Shown here in pieces: positions 54,540 through 63,431 of a DNA stretch of 64,000 nt. The notes below the pieces were generated by a model. The model saw nothing but the letters and a program-made list of their open reading frames with translations, had not been told where the DNA came from and did no database searches. The first letter of the stretch is position 1; each line of letters opens with the position of its first letter. Source of the DNA: Pleomorphomonas carboxyditropha (GTDB lineage: Bacteria > Pseudomonadota > Alphaproteobacteria > Rhizobiales > Pleomorphomonadaceae); contig NZ_NQVN01000008.1 in NCBI RefSeq assembly GCF_002770725.1, positions 124,001 through 188,000 on the forward strand. The letters run 5' to 3'. Made by a program: the position numbers and the translations under genes.

Positions 54540-56984
54540 TCAGCCCAGCACCGCCTCGACCTTCACGGTTTTCACCCCCTTGGCCGGCGGCGGCACGATG
54601 TCGCCGTCGATCGGCTTGCCGTCGACGACCAGCGACACCGTGTTGCCGGCGCCGTTGCGCTTCACCGAGATGTCGTAGGTGACGCCGCGGAAGACGCGGC
54701 TCGCCGTGAAGCCGGTCCAGCGCTCGGGCACCACCGGCGCGACGCGCAGGCCGGCGTATTCGGGCCGGATGCCGAAGATCCATTGGGTGATGGCGTAGTA
54801 GTTCCAGGCGGCGGTGCCGGTCAGCCAGGAGTTCTTCGCCTCGCCGTGGGTGGGCGCGTCGCGGCCGGCGATCATCTGGGCGTAGACGTAGGGCTCGAGG
54901 CGATGGACGTCGGAGATGCCCTCGCGCGCCGACGGGCAGATGCGGCTGTAATAGTCGAAGGCGGCGTCGCCGTTGCCCAGCACCACCTCGCCGATGATCA
55001 CCCAGGGATTGTTGTGGCAGAAGATGCCGGCGTTCTCCTTGTAGCCGGGCGGATAGGTCGAGATCTCGCCATACTCGATATAGTAGCGGCTGTAGGCCGG
55101 CTGCTGCAGCACGATGCCGTGCGGCGTGGCGAGATGCTTCCTGACCGCGTCGAGCGCCGAGCGCGCCTTGCCGTCGTCGACGCCGATGCCGGCCAGCGCC
55201 GCGAAGCCCTGCGACTCGATGAAGATCTTGCCTTCCTCGTTCTCCCTGGAGCCGATCTTGCGGCCGAAGTCGTCGTAGGCGCGGACGAACCACTCGCCGT
55301 CCCAGCCGGAGGTGCGGACGGTCTCGTCCATCTTCTTCGCGACGTCGGTATAGAAGGCCGCATCGTCGGCCTTGCCGACCTCGTTTGCCAGAGCGGAGAG
55401 CTCGCGGGCCGACAGCACCATCAGCGCGCCGATGAACACCGACTCCGCCACCTTGCCGTCCTTGCTGGTGGTCGTCTGGAACGACTGGCCGGGCGTGTCG
55501 GAGAAGCAGTTGAGGTTGAGGCAGTCGTTCCAGTCGGCGCGGCCGATCAGCGGCAGGCCGTGCGGGCCGAGCCGGTCGAGCGCATACTGGATCGAGCGGC
55601 GGAGATGCTCGTAGAGCGGCGCCTCGCTGCCCGGCTGGTTGTCGAACACGACGGGCTCGTCGAGGATCGAGAAGTCGCCGGTCTCCTTGAGGTAGGCGGC
55701 GACGCCGATGATCAGCCAGTGCGGATCGTCGTTGAAGTCGCCGCCGATGTCGTTGTTGCCCTTCTTGGTCAGCGGCTGGAACTGGTGATAGGCGCCGCCG
55801 CTCGACAACTGCGTCGCCGCGAGGTCGAGAATGCGCTCGCGCGCCCGCGACGGCACCATGTGCACGAAGCCCAGGAGATCCTGGTTGGAGTCGCGGAAGC
55901 CGAGGCCGCGGCCGATGCCCGTCTCGAAGGACGAGGCCGACCGCGACATGTTGAAGGTGGCCATGCACTGGTAGGCGTTCCAGATGTTGACCATGCGGTC
56001 GGCATGCTCATCCGGCGAGGCAACCTGATAGACGCCGAGCAGTTCGTCCCAGTGCTTGCCGAGCGCCGCGAAGGCCGCCTTGACGTTCCTGACGTCGCGA
56101 TACCTGGCGATGATCGGCTTGACGGTCGCCTTGTCGATGGTCTGCGAGCCCGGCGGGTCGAACTTCTGCTCGTCGGGGTTCTCGTGATAGCCGAGTACAT
56201 AGACGATTTCCCGGCTCTCGCCCGGGGCGAGCGTCAGCTTCACGTGATGCGAGCCCATCGGCGACCAGCCATGGGCGATCGAATTGCGCGACTTGCCTTC
56301 CTCGACGGCGGCCGGCTTGTTCCAGCCGCGCCACGGTCCGAGGAAGCTTTCGCGCTGGGTGTCGAAGCCGGCGAGCGGTTCGGAGCAGGCGAACCAGGCG
56401 AAGTGGTTGCGGCGCTCGCGGTACTCGGTCTTGTGGTAGATCACCTCGTCCTCGACCTCGACCTGGCCGGTGGAGAGGTTGCGCTGGTAGTTGGTGGCGT
56501 CGTCGTTGGCTTCCCACAGGCAGAATTCCACCGACGAGAAGATCGATACGTCGGCCGGCGTCAGGCGCTCGTTGGTGATCGTCGTCTGCCAGATCTCCAG
56601 CGTCTCGTCGAGCGGCACGAAGTAGCGCGTGGCGGCCCGGATGCCGCCGCGCTTGGCCGAGATGACCGAATAGCCCATGCCGTGCCGGCAACTGTAGTCC
56701 TCGAGCTCCGACTGGGTCGGCATCCAAGACGGCGACCAGTAGTCGCCGCTCGCATTGTCGCGGACGTAGACGTAGCGGCCGCCGAAATCGGCCGGCACGT
56801 TGTTGTAGCGGCCGCGCGTCAGCCGGCGCAGGCGGGCGTCGCGATAGTAGGAGTAGCCGCCGCCGGTGGCCGACAGGATGCCGAAATAGCCCTGGCAGCC
56901 GATGTAGTTGATCCACGGCAGCGGCGTGTCCGGCCGTGTGATCACATACTCGCGGGCTTTGTCGTCGAAATAACCATACTTCAT
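54540..56984 (-). CDS. GH94 glycoside phosphorylase (cellobiose-phosphorylase type)
   Basis: Phosphorolyses a beta-linked disaccharide to a sugar 1-phosphate and glucose (or analogue). The 814-residue protein has no signal peptide. The N-terminal beta-sandwich begins MKYGYFDDKAREYVITRPDT. The linker and (alpha/alpha)6 barrel contain FNMSRSASSFETGIGRGLGF and RDSNQDLLGFVHM. The catalytic aspartate is in IGRADWNDCLNLNCFSD, and CHNNPWVIIGE and GTAAWNYYAITQWIFGIRPE are also present. Size and motifs fit cellobiose phosphorylase better than chitobiose or laminaribiose enzymes, but specificity is inferred. It is single, without nearby uptake genes. Upstream, 56985-57298 holds a GGCCGG/CCGGCC hairpin. 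Confidence 0.9.
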   Translation of the reverse strand: MKYGYFDDKAREYVITRPDTPLPWINYIGCQGYFGILSATGGGYSYYRDARLRRLTRGRYNNVPADFGGRYVYVRDNASGDYWSPSWMPTQSELEDYSCRHGMGYSVISAKRGGIRAATRYFVPLDETLEIWQTTITNERLTPADVSIFSSVEFCLWEANDDATNYQRNLSTGQVEVEDEVIYHKTEYRERRNHFAWFACSEPLAGFDTQRESFLGPWRGWNKPAAVEEGKSRNSIAHGWSPMGSHHVKLTLAPGESREIVYVLGYHENPDEQKFDPPGSQTIDKATVKPIIARYRDVRNVKAAFAALGKHWDELLGVYQVASPDEHADRMVNIWNAYQCMATFNMSRSASSFETGIGRGLGFRDSNQDLLGFVHMVPSRARERILDLAATQLSSGGAYHQFQPLTKKGNNDIGGDFNDDPHWLIIGVAAYLKETGDFSILDEPVVFDNQPGSEAPLYEHLRRSIQYALDRLGPHGLPLIGRADWNDCLNLNCFSDTPGQSFQTTTSKDGKVAESVFIGALMVLSARELSALANEVGKADDAAFYTDVAKKMDETVRTSGWDGEWFVRAYDDFGRKIGSRENEEGKIFIESQGFAALAGIGVDDGKARSALDAVRKHLATPHGIVLQQPAYSRYYIEYGEISTYPPGYKENAGIFCHNNPWVIIGEVVLGNGDAAFDYYSRICPSAREGISDVHRLEPYVYAQMIAGRDAPTHGEAKNSWLTGTAAWNYYAITQWIFGIRPEYAGLRVAPVVPERWTGFTASRVFRGVTYDISVKRNGAGNTVSLVVDGKPIDGDIVPPPAKGVKTVKVEAVLG

Positions 56985-57298
56985 GGCGGCATCCTGCTTG
57001 TCGATGCGATGTTGCCGCCCGGACGGGCGGAGAATGCGAGGCGAACGTGTCCTCTCCGGCTGGCCGGCCGGCGTTCGGCACCTCTTAGCATAGTTGCACG
57101 AAGGGCAGAAGCGTAACGTTTCGAATTTGGCAGAAGGTAGGGTTATCCCGGTGATGCGTGGCCTGCTTCGGCCGCCGTATCGGGCGATTTTGGCGGAATA
57201 GGCCGGAAAATGCCGGCCATCTTCCCCTTCGCCAATCTCGCCCCTTTCAGCCCCTCAGCTAAGATGCGGTAACGTTCAGGATTGCCTGTTCATGGGGT
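56985..57298. other. 314-bp gap with a small hairpin
   Basis: No gene seen. GGCCGG-AAAATG-CCGGCC (57201-57218) is a minor hairpin. The similar strings GCGTAACGTTTCG (about 57108) and GCGGTAACGTTCAG (about 57266) occur on the plus strand, about 160 bp apart, upstream of the phosphorylase and downstream of the reductase gene. Confidence 0.4.
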
Positions 57299-58222
57299 TC
57301 ATTCGACGAGACGCCGCGCCGCGTATATGCCGAGATTGATGGCCGCGAGATGCAGATAGGGCGTCTTGACGCCCACCGCCGCGGCGCGGGCGAGCAGGTC
57401 GTCGAGGATCTCGTCGTTCTCCACCGGCAGCCCCTTGGTGAGGTCGCGATACATGGACGCGGTCATGGGCGAATCCGGCGTGGTGAGCAGCTTGCGTGTC
57501 GCGTCGAGATAGGCGGGGTCTGGCGCCTTGCCGTGGGCGGTGGCGACCGCCGTCACCTCGTCGAGCAGCGCCTCGATGAAAGCGCGGCCGCCGGGGCGGG
57601 CGACGATGTCGCCGATGGTGCCGCGCATCAGGCAGTTGGCCGCGCCGAGGCTGGCGAGCAGCACCCATTTCTCCCACAGCTCGCGGCCGACGTCGTCCGA
57701 CAGCCGGGCATCGAAGCCGGCGCCCTTGAAGAAGGCGTCGATCGCCTCCATGCGCGGCGTGCGGCTGCCGTCGTATTCGCCGTAGATCACGTCGTGCAGC
57801 GGCGACATCTGAACGATGCGGCCGTGATCGTCGAGCCGGGCGTTGATCTTGCAGAAGCTGCCGATCACCCGCTCGGGTCCGAAGCGCTGGGACAGCAGGT
57901 CGAAATGCTTGAGGCCGTTCAGCACCGGCAGGATCAGCGTATTCGGACCGATCGCCGGAGCGATGTCCTCGATGGCCACCGGCAGCGAATAGGCCTTCAC
58001 GCTGATCAGCACCAGATCGTAGGGTCCCTTGAGCGCATCGGCGGTGACGATCTTCGGCTCGATCCGCGTCTCGCCCTTCGGATCGACGATGACGAAGCCG
58101 TTCCTGGCGATCTCCGCCGCCCGCTTGGGACGGATGAGGAAGGTGACGTCGCGCCCGGCGGCCGCCAGCCGCCCACCGAAATAACCGCCGGTGGCACCGG
58201 CGCCGACGACGAGAAGCCGCAT
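57299..58222 (-). CDS. 2-dehydropantoate 2-reductase (ApbA/PanE family)
   Basis: NADPH-dependent ketopantoate-reductase family enzyme, 307 residues; the classic reaction supplies pantoate for coenzyme A. The N-terminal nucleotide motif is [20 protein letters not shown] (5-24). The catalytic Lys is in [11 protein letters not shown] (about 76), Asn in [11 protein letters not shown], a second active-site region is [20 protein letters not shown], and the Glu motif is [13 protein letters not shown]. Several paralogues with other substrates exist in alphaproteobacteria, so PanE function itself is not certain. It is divergent from the aldo/keto reductase gene. Confidence 0.9.
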   Translation of the reverse strand: MRLLVVGAGATGGYFGGRLAAAGRDVTFLIRPKRAAEIARNGFVIVDPKGETRIEPKIVTADALKGPYDLVLISVKAYSLPVAIEDIAPAIGPNTLILPVLNGLKHFDLLSQRFGPERVIGSFCKINARLDDHGRIVQMSPLHDVIYGEYDGSRTPRMEAIDAFFKGAGFDARLSDDVGRELWEKWVLLASLGAANCLMRGTIGDIVARPGGRAFIEALLDEVTAVATAHGKAPDPAYLDATRKLLTTPDSPMTASMYRDLTKGLPVENDEILDDLLARAAAVGVKTPYLHLAAINLGIYAARRLVE

Positions 58223-58400
58223 GGGAAAGTCCTTTCCGAATGATCCATCGAGCGCCGGACGGCGCGGAAGTCACCGCAGGATAGAGGATTCCCGCCGCGT
58301 TCGTCATCCATTCGGCGCGGCCCGGCCCGGAAACGAACAGCAATCGCCCGCCGATGCGGATCGGCTGCTATACTCGAACCTTGAATCAAGGGAGATGCCG

Positions 58401-59234
58401 ATGAAGACCGTTCGTTTGCCAACCGGCGAAGACGTGCCGGCGCTGGGCCTCGGCACCTGGATGATCGGCGACGATCCGCGGACACGCGCCGATGAGATCG
58501 CCGCGCTGCGCCGGGGCATGGAGCTCGGCATGACCTTGATCGACACCGCCGAGATGTATGGCGAGGGCGCGTCCGAGCGGCTGGTGGGCGAGGCGATCGC
58601 CGGCCGGCGCGACGAGGTGTTCCTGGTGTCCAAGGTCTATCCGCACAACGCATCGCGGCAGGGAACGGTGGCGGCCTGCGAGCGCTCGCTGCAGCGTCTC
58701 GGCACCGACCGCCTCGACCTCTATCTCCTGCATTGGCGCGGCCAGTATCCGCTCGCCGAGACGGTCGCCGCTTTCGAGGCGCTACAGGCGGCCGGCAAGA
58801 TCCGCCACTGGGGGGTGTCCAACCTCGACGCCGACGACATGAACGAGCTGGCGGGCGTGCCGGGCGGCAATGGCGTCGCCGCCAACCAGGTGCTCTACAA
58901 TCTCTCGCGCCGCGGCATCGAATGGGACCTGCTGCCCGCGATGCAGGCGCGTGGCGTGCCGGTGATGGCCTATTCGCCGGTGGAGCAGGCCAGGCTTCTG
59001 AAGGACAAGCGCCTCGCTGCGCTGGCGGCCGAGCATGGCGTCGGCGTCGCGCAACTGGCGCTGGCTTTCGTGCTCGACCATGACGGCGTCATCGCCATTC
59101 CCAAGGCCGGGCGGGTCGCCCATGTCGAGGACAACGCCGGCGCGCTCGACGTCGTCGTCACCGACGCGTTGCGTGCGGCGCTCGACGCACTGTTTCCGCC
59201 GCCTCGGCGGGCGACGTCGCTCGAAATGATTTGA
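58401..59234 (+). CDS. Aldo/keto reductase
   Basis: NAD(P)H-dependent carbonyl reductase of the AKR superfamily, 277 residues. The catalytic tetrad is visible: Asp48 and Tyr53 in [14 protein letters not shown], Lys78 in [10 protein letters not shown] and His111 in [12 protein letters not shown]. The C-terminal cofactor loop is [18 protein letters not shown] 58401 is preferred over 58395 because AAGGGAG is spaced correctly only for it. The substrate is unknown; the group includes YeaE-like methylglyoxal reductases. Confidence 0.92.
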   Translation: MKTVRLPTGEDVPALGLGTWMIGDDPRTRADEIAALRRGMELGMTLIDTAEMYGEGASERLVGEAIAGRRDEVFLVSKVYPHNASRQGTVAACERSLQRLGTDRLDLYLLHWRGQYPLAETVAAFEALQAAGKIRHWGVSNLDADDMNELAGVPGGNGVAANQVLYNLSRRGIEWDLLPAMQARGVPVMAYSPVEQARLLKDKRLAALAAEHGVGVAQLALAFVLDHDGVIAIPKAGRVAHVEDNAGALDVVVTDALRAALDALFPPPRRATSLEMI

Positions 59235-59332
59235 GGCGATCGGTCACGGCGGCGGAAAGCGCTTGTTGCGGCCCTCCCGGCGATGGCCCATAAATCGGCT
59301 GCCCCGAGATGTTCTGACGAGAAGCCCGCCCC

Positions 59333-60499
59333 GTGACCGATCCGCGAAATCCCGTGACGAAAGACCAGCCGCGCTGGCTTGGCAGCGTTTCCTCCGGCCG
59401 TGTGCCGATCGTGCCGCTGATCGCCGCCGCGCGGTGGCTGCTGCTGCTGATCGTCATCGCCGGCATCTATTTCTTCAGCGGTTTCGTCATCCCGGTGCTG
59501 GCCGCGCTGGTGATCGGCTTTGCCACTTGGCCGCTGTTCCGCGACCTGACGCGGCTCTGCGACGGCAATACCAAGCTCAGCGCCTCGATCGCGCTCGTCT
59601 GCATCCTGCTGTTCCTGATCGTGCCGATGCTGGTGGCCGCCAGCTTCGCCTTCGACGAGTTCAAGGTCTGGTTCAACTGGCTGCTGGAGGCCAATCGCAG
59701 CGGCGTGGCGGTGCCGCCGTGGATCGCCGCGCTGCCGATGGTGGGGGAGTGGCTGGCCGAGCAGTGGAGCCTGCATGTCGGCCCGCCGGGCGCCATCGGC
59801 GAACTGATCCAGATGACCTCCGGCGCCAACATCGGCAACATCTACAGGGCCATCATGACGGCCGGCGGCGAGGCCTTCCGGCTCTTGCTGACGCTGCTGT
59901 TCATGATGATCGCCCTGTTCTTCGTCTACAAGGACGGCAGCGCCCTGGTGGCGCAGATCGATCTGGTCGGCGAGCGCATCCTGCCGGCGCGCTGGGCCCG
60001 CATATCGCGCATCGTGCCGGCCACCATCAGCTCCACCGTCACCGGCATGACGCTGATCGCCATCGGCGAGGGCATCGTGCTCGGCGTCGCCTACTGGATC
60101 GCCGGCGTCCCTTCGCCGGCCATCTTCGGGGTGATCACCGGCATCATGGCGCTCATTCCGGGCGGCGCGCCGCTCAGCTTCACGCTGATTTCGATCTACC
60201 TCATCGCCAGCGGGCATATTGTCGAAGGCGCCGCGCTGTTCACCTGGGGAACGGTCGAGCTGTTCATCGTCGACAAGACCTTGCGGCCGCGCCTCGTCGG
60301 CGGGCCGATCAAATTGCCCTTCCTGCCGACCTTCTTCGGCCTCATCGGCGGCGTCAAGACCATGGGCTTTCTCGGCCTGTTCATCGGGCCGGTGCTGATG
60401 GCGCTGCTCGTCGCCATCTGGCGCGAATGGCTCATGGAGCTGCGGAGCGAGGAAACGCCAGTCGCGCCGCCGCCGTTGCGTGAGCCGCCCAAGACCTGA
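59333..60499 (+). CDS. AI-2E family transporter (YdiK-like)
   Basis: Membrane protein of the AI-2E/PerM exporter family, 388 residues, about eight membrane segments. They include FFSGFVIPVLAALVIGFATW, ASIALVCILLFLIVPMLVAA, LLTLLFMMIALFFVYKDGSA and the C-terminal pore-like FFGLIGGVKTMGFLGLFIGP, a conserved G-G-x-x-x-G-x-x-G-x-x-x-G-P pattern. Members export small molecules or exchange Na+/H+; autoinducer-2 transport is only one reported case. The start is a GTG at 59333. A short proline-rich tail closes the protein. Confidence 0.9.
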   Translation: MTDPRNPVTKDQPRWLGSVSSGRVPIVPLIAAARWLLLLIVIAGIYFFSGFVIPVLAALVIGFATWPLFRDLTRLCDGNTKLSASIALVCILLFLIVPMLVAASFAFDEFKVWFNWLLEANRSGVAVPPWIAALPMVGEWLAEQWSLHVGPPGAIGELIQMTSGANIGNIYRAIMTAGGEAFRLLLTLLFMMIALFFVYKDGSALVAQIDLVGERILPARWARISRIVPATISSTVTGMTLIAIGEGIVLGVAYWIAGVPSPAIFGVITGIMALIPGGAPLSFTLISIYLIASGHIVEGAALFTWGTVELFIVDKTLRPRLVGGPIKLPFLPTFFGLIGGVKTMGFLGLFIGPVLMALLVAIWREWLMELRSEETPVAPPPLREPPKT

Positions 60500-60540
60500 G
60501 GGGGCGGCCAACCTGCCGGCAGGCGGCTGGCTCGGCAACT

Positions 60541-61176
60541 CTACTTGAGGGGAATGGCCGTCCGGAACTTGCCCTGCTGGTAGGCGTCCGACAGCTCCGC
60601 GTAGTCCGCCCGGATGCTGTCGGCCCGCGCCCGAAACGCCGCGCGGCCGGCGTCGTCGCAGGCGGCTATCAGGTCGGCGATGTGCTCGCTGCGCCAGAAG
60701 GCGTTGCTGCGCCGGTAGCCGCCGGGCTCCAGCGTGAAAACCTCCCTCAGTATCTTCAGGTCGTGCGGGATGGAAAAGGCATCGCGCGAATCCTCGTGGC
60801 TGAAGAAATAGAAGAAGTTGTCGAAGCCGGCCCAGGTGATGGCCGACAGGCACATCGGGCAGGGCTCATGCGTCGACAGGAAGAGCAAATCGCCGGTATT
60901 CGGCCGTTCCCCGATCTCGTAGAATTTCTTGATGGTGTGCACTTCGCCGTGCCAGAGCGGATTTTCAATCTCGTTGTTGGTCCCGGCCAGCACGACCGAA
61001 TAGTCCCTCTTGTCGAGGAGGGCGGCGCCGAACACCTTGTTGCCGGCGGCGACGCCGGCCCGCGTCAAAGGCAATATGTGCCGCTCGATCGCCATGAGCA
61101 GCGCGTCGACGAGCCGTTCCTGTCGTCCCTCGGCCATGCCTCGGTTCCCATCCGGTATGTTTTCCAACGCCATCAT
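60541..61176 (-). CDS. Cytidine/deoxycytidylate deaminase-family protein
   Basis: Zinc-dependent nucleoside or base deaminase of 211 residues. The metal site is His77-Ala/Gly-Glu79 (WHGEVH) and Pro-Cys106-Pro-Met-Cys109 (HEPCPMCLSAI). The region after the zinc site is longer than in CDA or TadA (FDNFFYFFSHEDSRDAFSIP), with a C-terminal helical extension. Substrate is unknown. ATG 61176 has GGAGAG eight bases upstream; ATG 61137 is a second choice. It is convergent with the AI-2E gene. Confidence 0.88.
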   Translation of the reverse strand: MMALENIPDGNRGMAEGRQERLVDALLMAIERHILPLTRAGVAAGNKVFGAALLDKRDYSVVLAGTNNEIENPLWHGEVHTIKKFYEIGERPNTGDLLFLSTHEPCPMCLSAITWAGFDNFFYFFSHEDSRDAFSIPHDLKILREVFTLEPGGYRRSNAFWRSEHIADLIAACDDAGRAAFRARADSIRADYAELSDAYQQGKFRTAIPLK

Positions 61177-61219
61177 CGCGGGTCTCTCCAGCCGGCACAA
61201 GGCGGCATCGGCCGAACCG

Positions 61220-61663
61220 TCATTGGCGCCGCTGTCCCGCCTTCTCCAATGTCTCGCTCATGCGAGCGCGCCAGTCGGCCCCGCCGAGTGCCTTGAAGCG
61301 GGCGATTGTCTCCGGCGACAGGCGAAGGGTGACCGCCTCTTTCGGACTGGCGACCTTTGGCCGTCCCCGCGCCCGCTTGATGCTCGCCGCCAGTTCGGGG
61401 AGAGCCTCCGACAAGGGAACCATCTTCGCCAGTTCGGCATCGGTCAGCGGACGTTCGATTTCCGGATCAGGCCCAATAAGCTCGCCGGTCGCATTGTCCA
61501 CCCACCAACCATCGTCGTCCTGATGGACACCACCCGTGGCGATAAGAGCTTTCATCTCGCGGTCGTAGGCTTCCCACCGGCGCCGCATCTCCGCGTCATC
61601 CTCCGGACTGTCGCCTAGGTCCCGGGTTGAGAAGTTGGGCCATTTCTTCTGCATTTCAGCCAT
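61220..61663 (-). CDS. brnA: BrnA-type antitoxin (orphaned)
   Basis: Antitoxin-like DNA-binding protein of the BrnA/DUF4415 family, 147 residues. The N-terminal ~65 residues are an unusual acidic, Trp-rich part (WEAYDREMKALI, DDDGWWVDNATGEL). The family core follows: RPLTDAELAKMVPLSEALPE, then GRPKVASPKEAVTLRLSPET and the ribbon-helix-helix end FKALGGADWRARMSETLEKA. It would neutralise BrnT and repress its own operon. The toxin gene in front of it (61656-61796) is truncated, so this is an antitoxin without a working partner here. The ATG overlaps the brnT remnant by eight bases. Confidence 0.85.
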   Translation of the reverse strand: MAEMQKKWPNFSTRDLGDSPEDDAEMRRRWEAYDREMKALIATGGVHQDDDGWWVDNATGELIGPDPEIERPLTDAELAKMVPLSEALPELAASIKRARGRPKVASPKEAVTLRLSPETIARFKALGGADWRARMSETLEKAGQRRQ

Positions 61664-61796
61664 AGACCATGCTCCTTTCCCTGCGGCTTGCCGGGCGCAT
61701 TGAAATCACGGACAGGGCCTCGGAACCCAGCGGCCGGAAGACTACGGCGATGATCGTCTCACCCCGAAACTCTCCGATCGCGACGATTAGCGTCTA
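61656..61796 (-). pseudogene. brnT toxin gene, 5'-truncated remnant
   Basis: Reading the minus strand in frame to TGA at 61656 gives the C-terminal 45 residues of a BrnT-type RNase toxin: TLIVAIGEFRGETIIAVVF, then RPLGSEALSVISMRPASRRE and RSMVYG. Directly upstream (61794-61796) is a TAG, and no frame further upstream resembles the missing N-terminal half (the usual W-D-E-x-K-R ... N-x-x-K-H-G part). There is no start codon before the conserved core. The normal brnT-brnA overlap is kept, so the toxin was lost by a break near 61793. The plus-strand frame across this stretch is antisense to it. Confidence 0.75.
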
Positions 61797-61927
61797 TCGC
61801 GATGTCAACGGCCGACGTGAGCAGCGCACGACGCAGGTTGGCGGCATGGAGATCGAGGACATTGCCCGCCAGTTGGCGAGCGAGTTGCCGAAGGCATAGC
61901 CGCCCCAAGCATCGAGAACGAACCTAG

Positions 61928-61953
61928 AGCCCGCTGGGGAGCCTCGGCGGGCT
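61928..61953 (+). terminator. Possible terminator between the brnT remnant and the low-GC cassette
   Basis: AGCCCGC-N12-GCGGGCT stem ending at 61953, where the stop codon of the minus-strand gene begins. It is followed by TTATCCC only, so weak. Confidence 0.35.
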
Positions 61954-62291
61954 TATCCCTCTCCGCCGTGCACAGAACAATAGCTTCCTTCAAGCTCAAT
62001 CCATTCAGCTATTGGTCTCTGGATGCCACCCTTTATGATGTTCTGGCAACGAGTCCCTTTCTTCGTGATCGCTCCGCATCTCGGAGCACCGTCTGATTCG
62101 ACCCAAGCAATATACTGCTCCCGGCTAGCACCTACTGTTTTTGCAGAGAAACTGACTCGATCCTGAATAAAGAAAGGAACATCTGACGCATCTAGTAGAA
62201 TATTATGCCCTCCACCGGGGACGATAATATTAACAGCGAACTTAATACCAGCCGATTTCATTGCAGAGATTGTGTCTATATCTAGTTTCAT
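61953..62291 (-). CDS. Unknown protein with C-terminal Cys/His knuckle (low-GC cassette)
   Basis: A 112-residue protein not recognised. The first 60 residues look like a small alpha/beta domain (IKFAVNIIVPGGGHNILLDA). The C-terminal part has a zinc-knuckle-like set CGAITKKGTRCQN ... SYCSVHGG, i.e. C-x9-C and later C-x2-H, which resembles short metal-binding tails found in phage and plasmid proteins. It starts inside the stop of the preceding gene (ATGA overlap), so both are one operon. Base composition is far less GC-rich than the chromosome around it, indicating acquisition. No function is proposed. Confidence 0.7.
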   Translation of the reverse strand: MKLDIDTISAMKSAGIKFAVNIIVPGGGHNILLDASDVPFFIQDRVSFSAKTVGASREQYIAWVESDGAPRCGAITKKGTRCQNIIKGGIQRPIAEWIELEGSYCSVHGGEG

Positions 62292-62743
62292 TTTGGATAG
62301 CTCTTAGTTACCATTAATCGACAGGCTAATTTTGGGCTATGACTGCGGATCGCAAAGTAGTCGGATACCTCAAACCAGCTTCCACTAACTCCAGTCCCAT
62401 GATTCACCCCCATGCAGGAGCATTGACATTCGTGCCCCTCTGCCTCCATGCATGCGCGCGCACAAATTTCTTGCTCTCGAAACGGCTGAACAACATAAAC
62501 ACAGCCATATTTTTCCAAAGACCTGTCGACAAAATCGTTGAACCAAGCCTTGGGTAGCTCCCAATACTTCTCGGATGCAATCCACTCCGGCTTTATTCTA
62601 CGAGCATCGCGCAACCATTGATAATTATCGTCGGCAAATGGCAAGCGAACACGCAATCGCTCACCTTTACCCCCTCGCCTTAGGACAATGGGTATCCTCG
62701 TTTGGTTCCACGCGGCCTTAAGACGGTATTCCTCGGGGCTCAT
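62288..62743 (-). CDS. Unknown Cys-rich protein (low-GC cassette)
   Basis: A 151-residue protein not recognised. The N-terminal half is basic with many aromatic residues (RVRLPFADDNYQWLRDARR, KPEWIASEKYWELPKAWFND). The centre has a dense cysteine motif CARACMEAEGHECQCSCMGV followed by NHG, that is C-x3-C-x7-C-x-C-x-C-x4-H, likely a metal site. No signal peptide or membrane segment is seen. It is first in a two-gene operon with the Cys/His protein. Low GC content and the tRNA-Gln gene 220 bp upstream suggest a small island. Confidence 0.72.
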   Translation of the reverse strand: MSPEEYRLKAAWNQTRIPIVLRRGGKGERLRVRLPFADDNYQWLRDARRIKPEWIASEKYWELPKAWFNDFVDRSLEKYGCVYVVQPFREQEICARACMEAEGHECQCSCMGVNHGTGVSGSWFEVSDYFAIRSHSPKLACRLMVTKSYPK

Positions 62744-62965
62744 AGCAGACTCCGAGTCGGTTGTTTAATCATGGCACGAACAACCGTTCGCTTAAACCGC
62801 ACCATTGCGGAGAAGGACCAGCAATCCACACGCCTACGAAGAAGCGATTCCGAACCTTAGGTCCGATTATCCACAGGCCCTAGCCCCGGTGTAGCACCCA
62901 CAAAACTGTAACACTTAGCATTTTCTAATATTCTATAAGCCATTGAAAAATAATATAAAAGACGA

Positions 62966-63040
62966 TGGCTGGGGTGGCAGGATTCGAACCTACGAATGGC
63001 GGAATCAAAATCCGCTGCCTTACCACTTGGCGACACCCCA
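62966..63040 (-). tRNA. tRNA-Gln (anticodon TTG)
   Basis: Cloverleaf on the minus strand. The acceptor TGGGGTG pairs with CACCCCA and the anticodon stem is GCGGA/TCCGC with loop TTTTGAT (anticodon TTG, reads CAA). The T arm contains GGTTCGAATCC. Discriminator G and an encoded CCA (62966-62968) follow. The low-GC cassette lies off its 3' end. Confidence 0.95.
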
Positions 63041-63273
63041 TCCGGCGGCCTCGGCCGCGGTCCGCTCGATATAGCCGCAACATGATCGGACTGCAACAAC
63101 GCCGGTGACGGCGAACCACGACGATGACGGCCGCCGCATCCCGGTCCCGTCGACCTCGCCGGCGGCGGTTTTGCACTGCGGTCCGGGGCGCGCAAAATCC
63201 CTGATTCACAAGTATGAATTTGGGGCTTGCAGAGGCGGGGAGGGGACGCTATACACCGCCCCACCGACGGTTA

Positions 63274-63350
63274 CGGAGTGTAGCGCAGCCTGGTAGCGCA
63301 CCTGCTTCGGGAGCAGGGGGTCGCGTGTTCAAATCACGCCACTCCGACCA
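63274..63350 (+). tRNA. tRNA-Pro (anticodon CGG)
   Basis: Acceptor CGGAGTG pairs with CACTCCG, followed by discriminator A and encoded CCA. The D arm is GCGCAGCCTGGTAGCGC. The anticodon stem is CCTGC/GCAGG with loop TTCGGGA (anticodon CGG, reads CCG). The T arm contains GTTCAAATC. A 77-nt gene. Confidence 0.96.
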
Positions 63351-63431
63351 TTCTTCCCGCAAATTCAATGAACTGCCGATGATGCGATGGGATATGCGCC
63401 GGCGTTTGCGCGCCGTCGCGGCGGCATCGCG

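Noticed and set aside
57105-57280. Two TAACGTT-containing strings that recall LacI-type operators
   Set aside because: Neither is palindromic enough and no LacI-family gene is adjacent to the phosphorylase.
61669-61899. Plus-strand frame of 76 codons beside brnA
   Set aside because: Its first half is antisense to the brnT remnant and it has no ribosome site of note. The second half (MEIEDIARQLASELPKA) has a natural look and could be the tail of a lost gene, but a complete gene cannot be supported.
62771-62860. 29-codon frame resembling an integrase N-terminus
   Set aside because: Too short, no following integrase sequence; kept only as a hint in the findings.
62867-62875. Perfect DnaA box TTATCCACA
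   Set aside because: A single box without clusters, AT-rich unwinding repeats or replication genes; not evidence for an origin.
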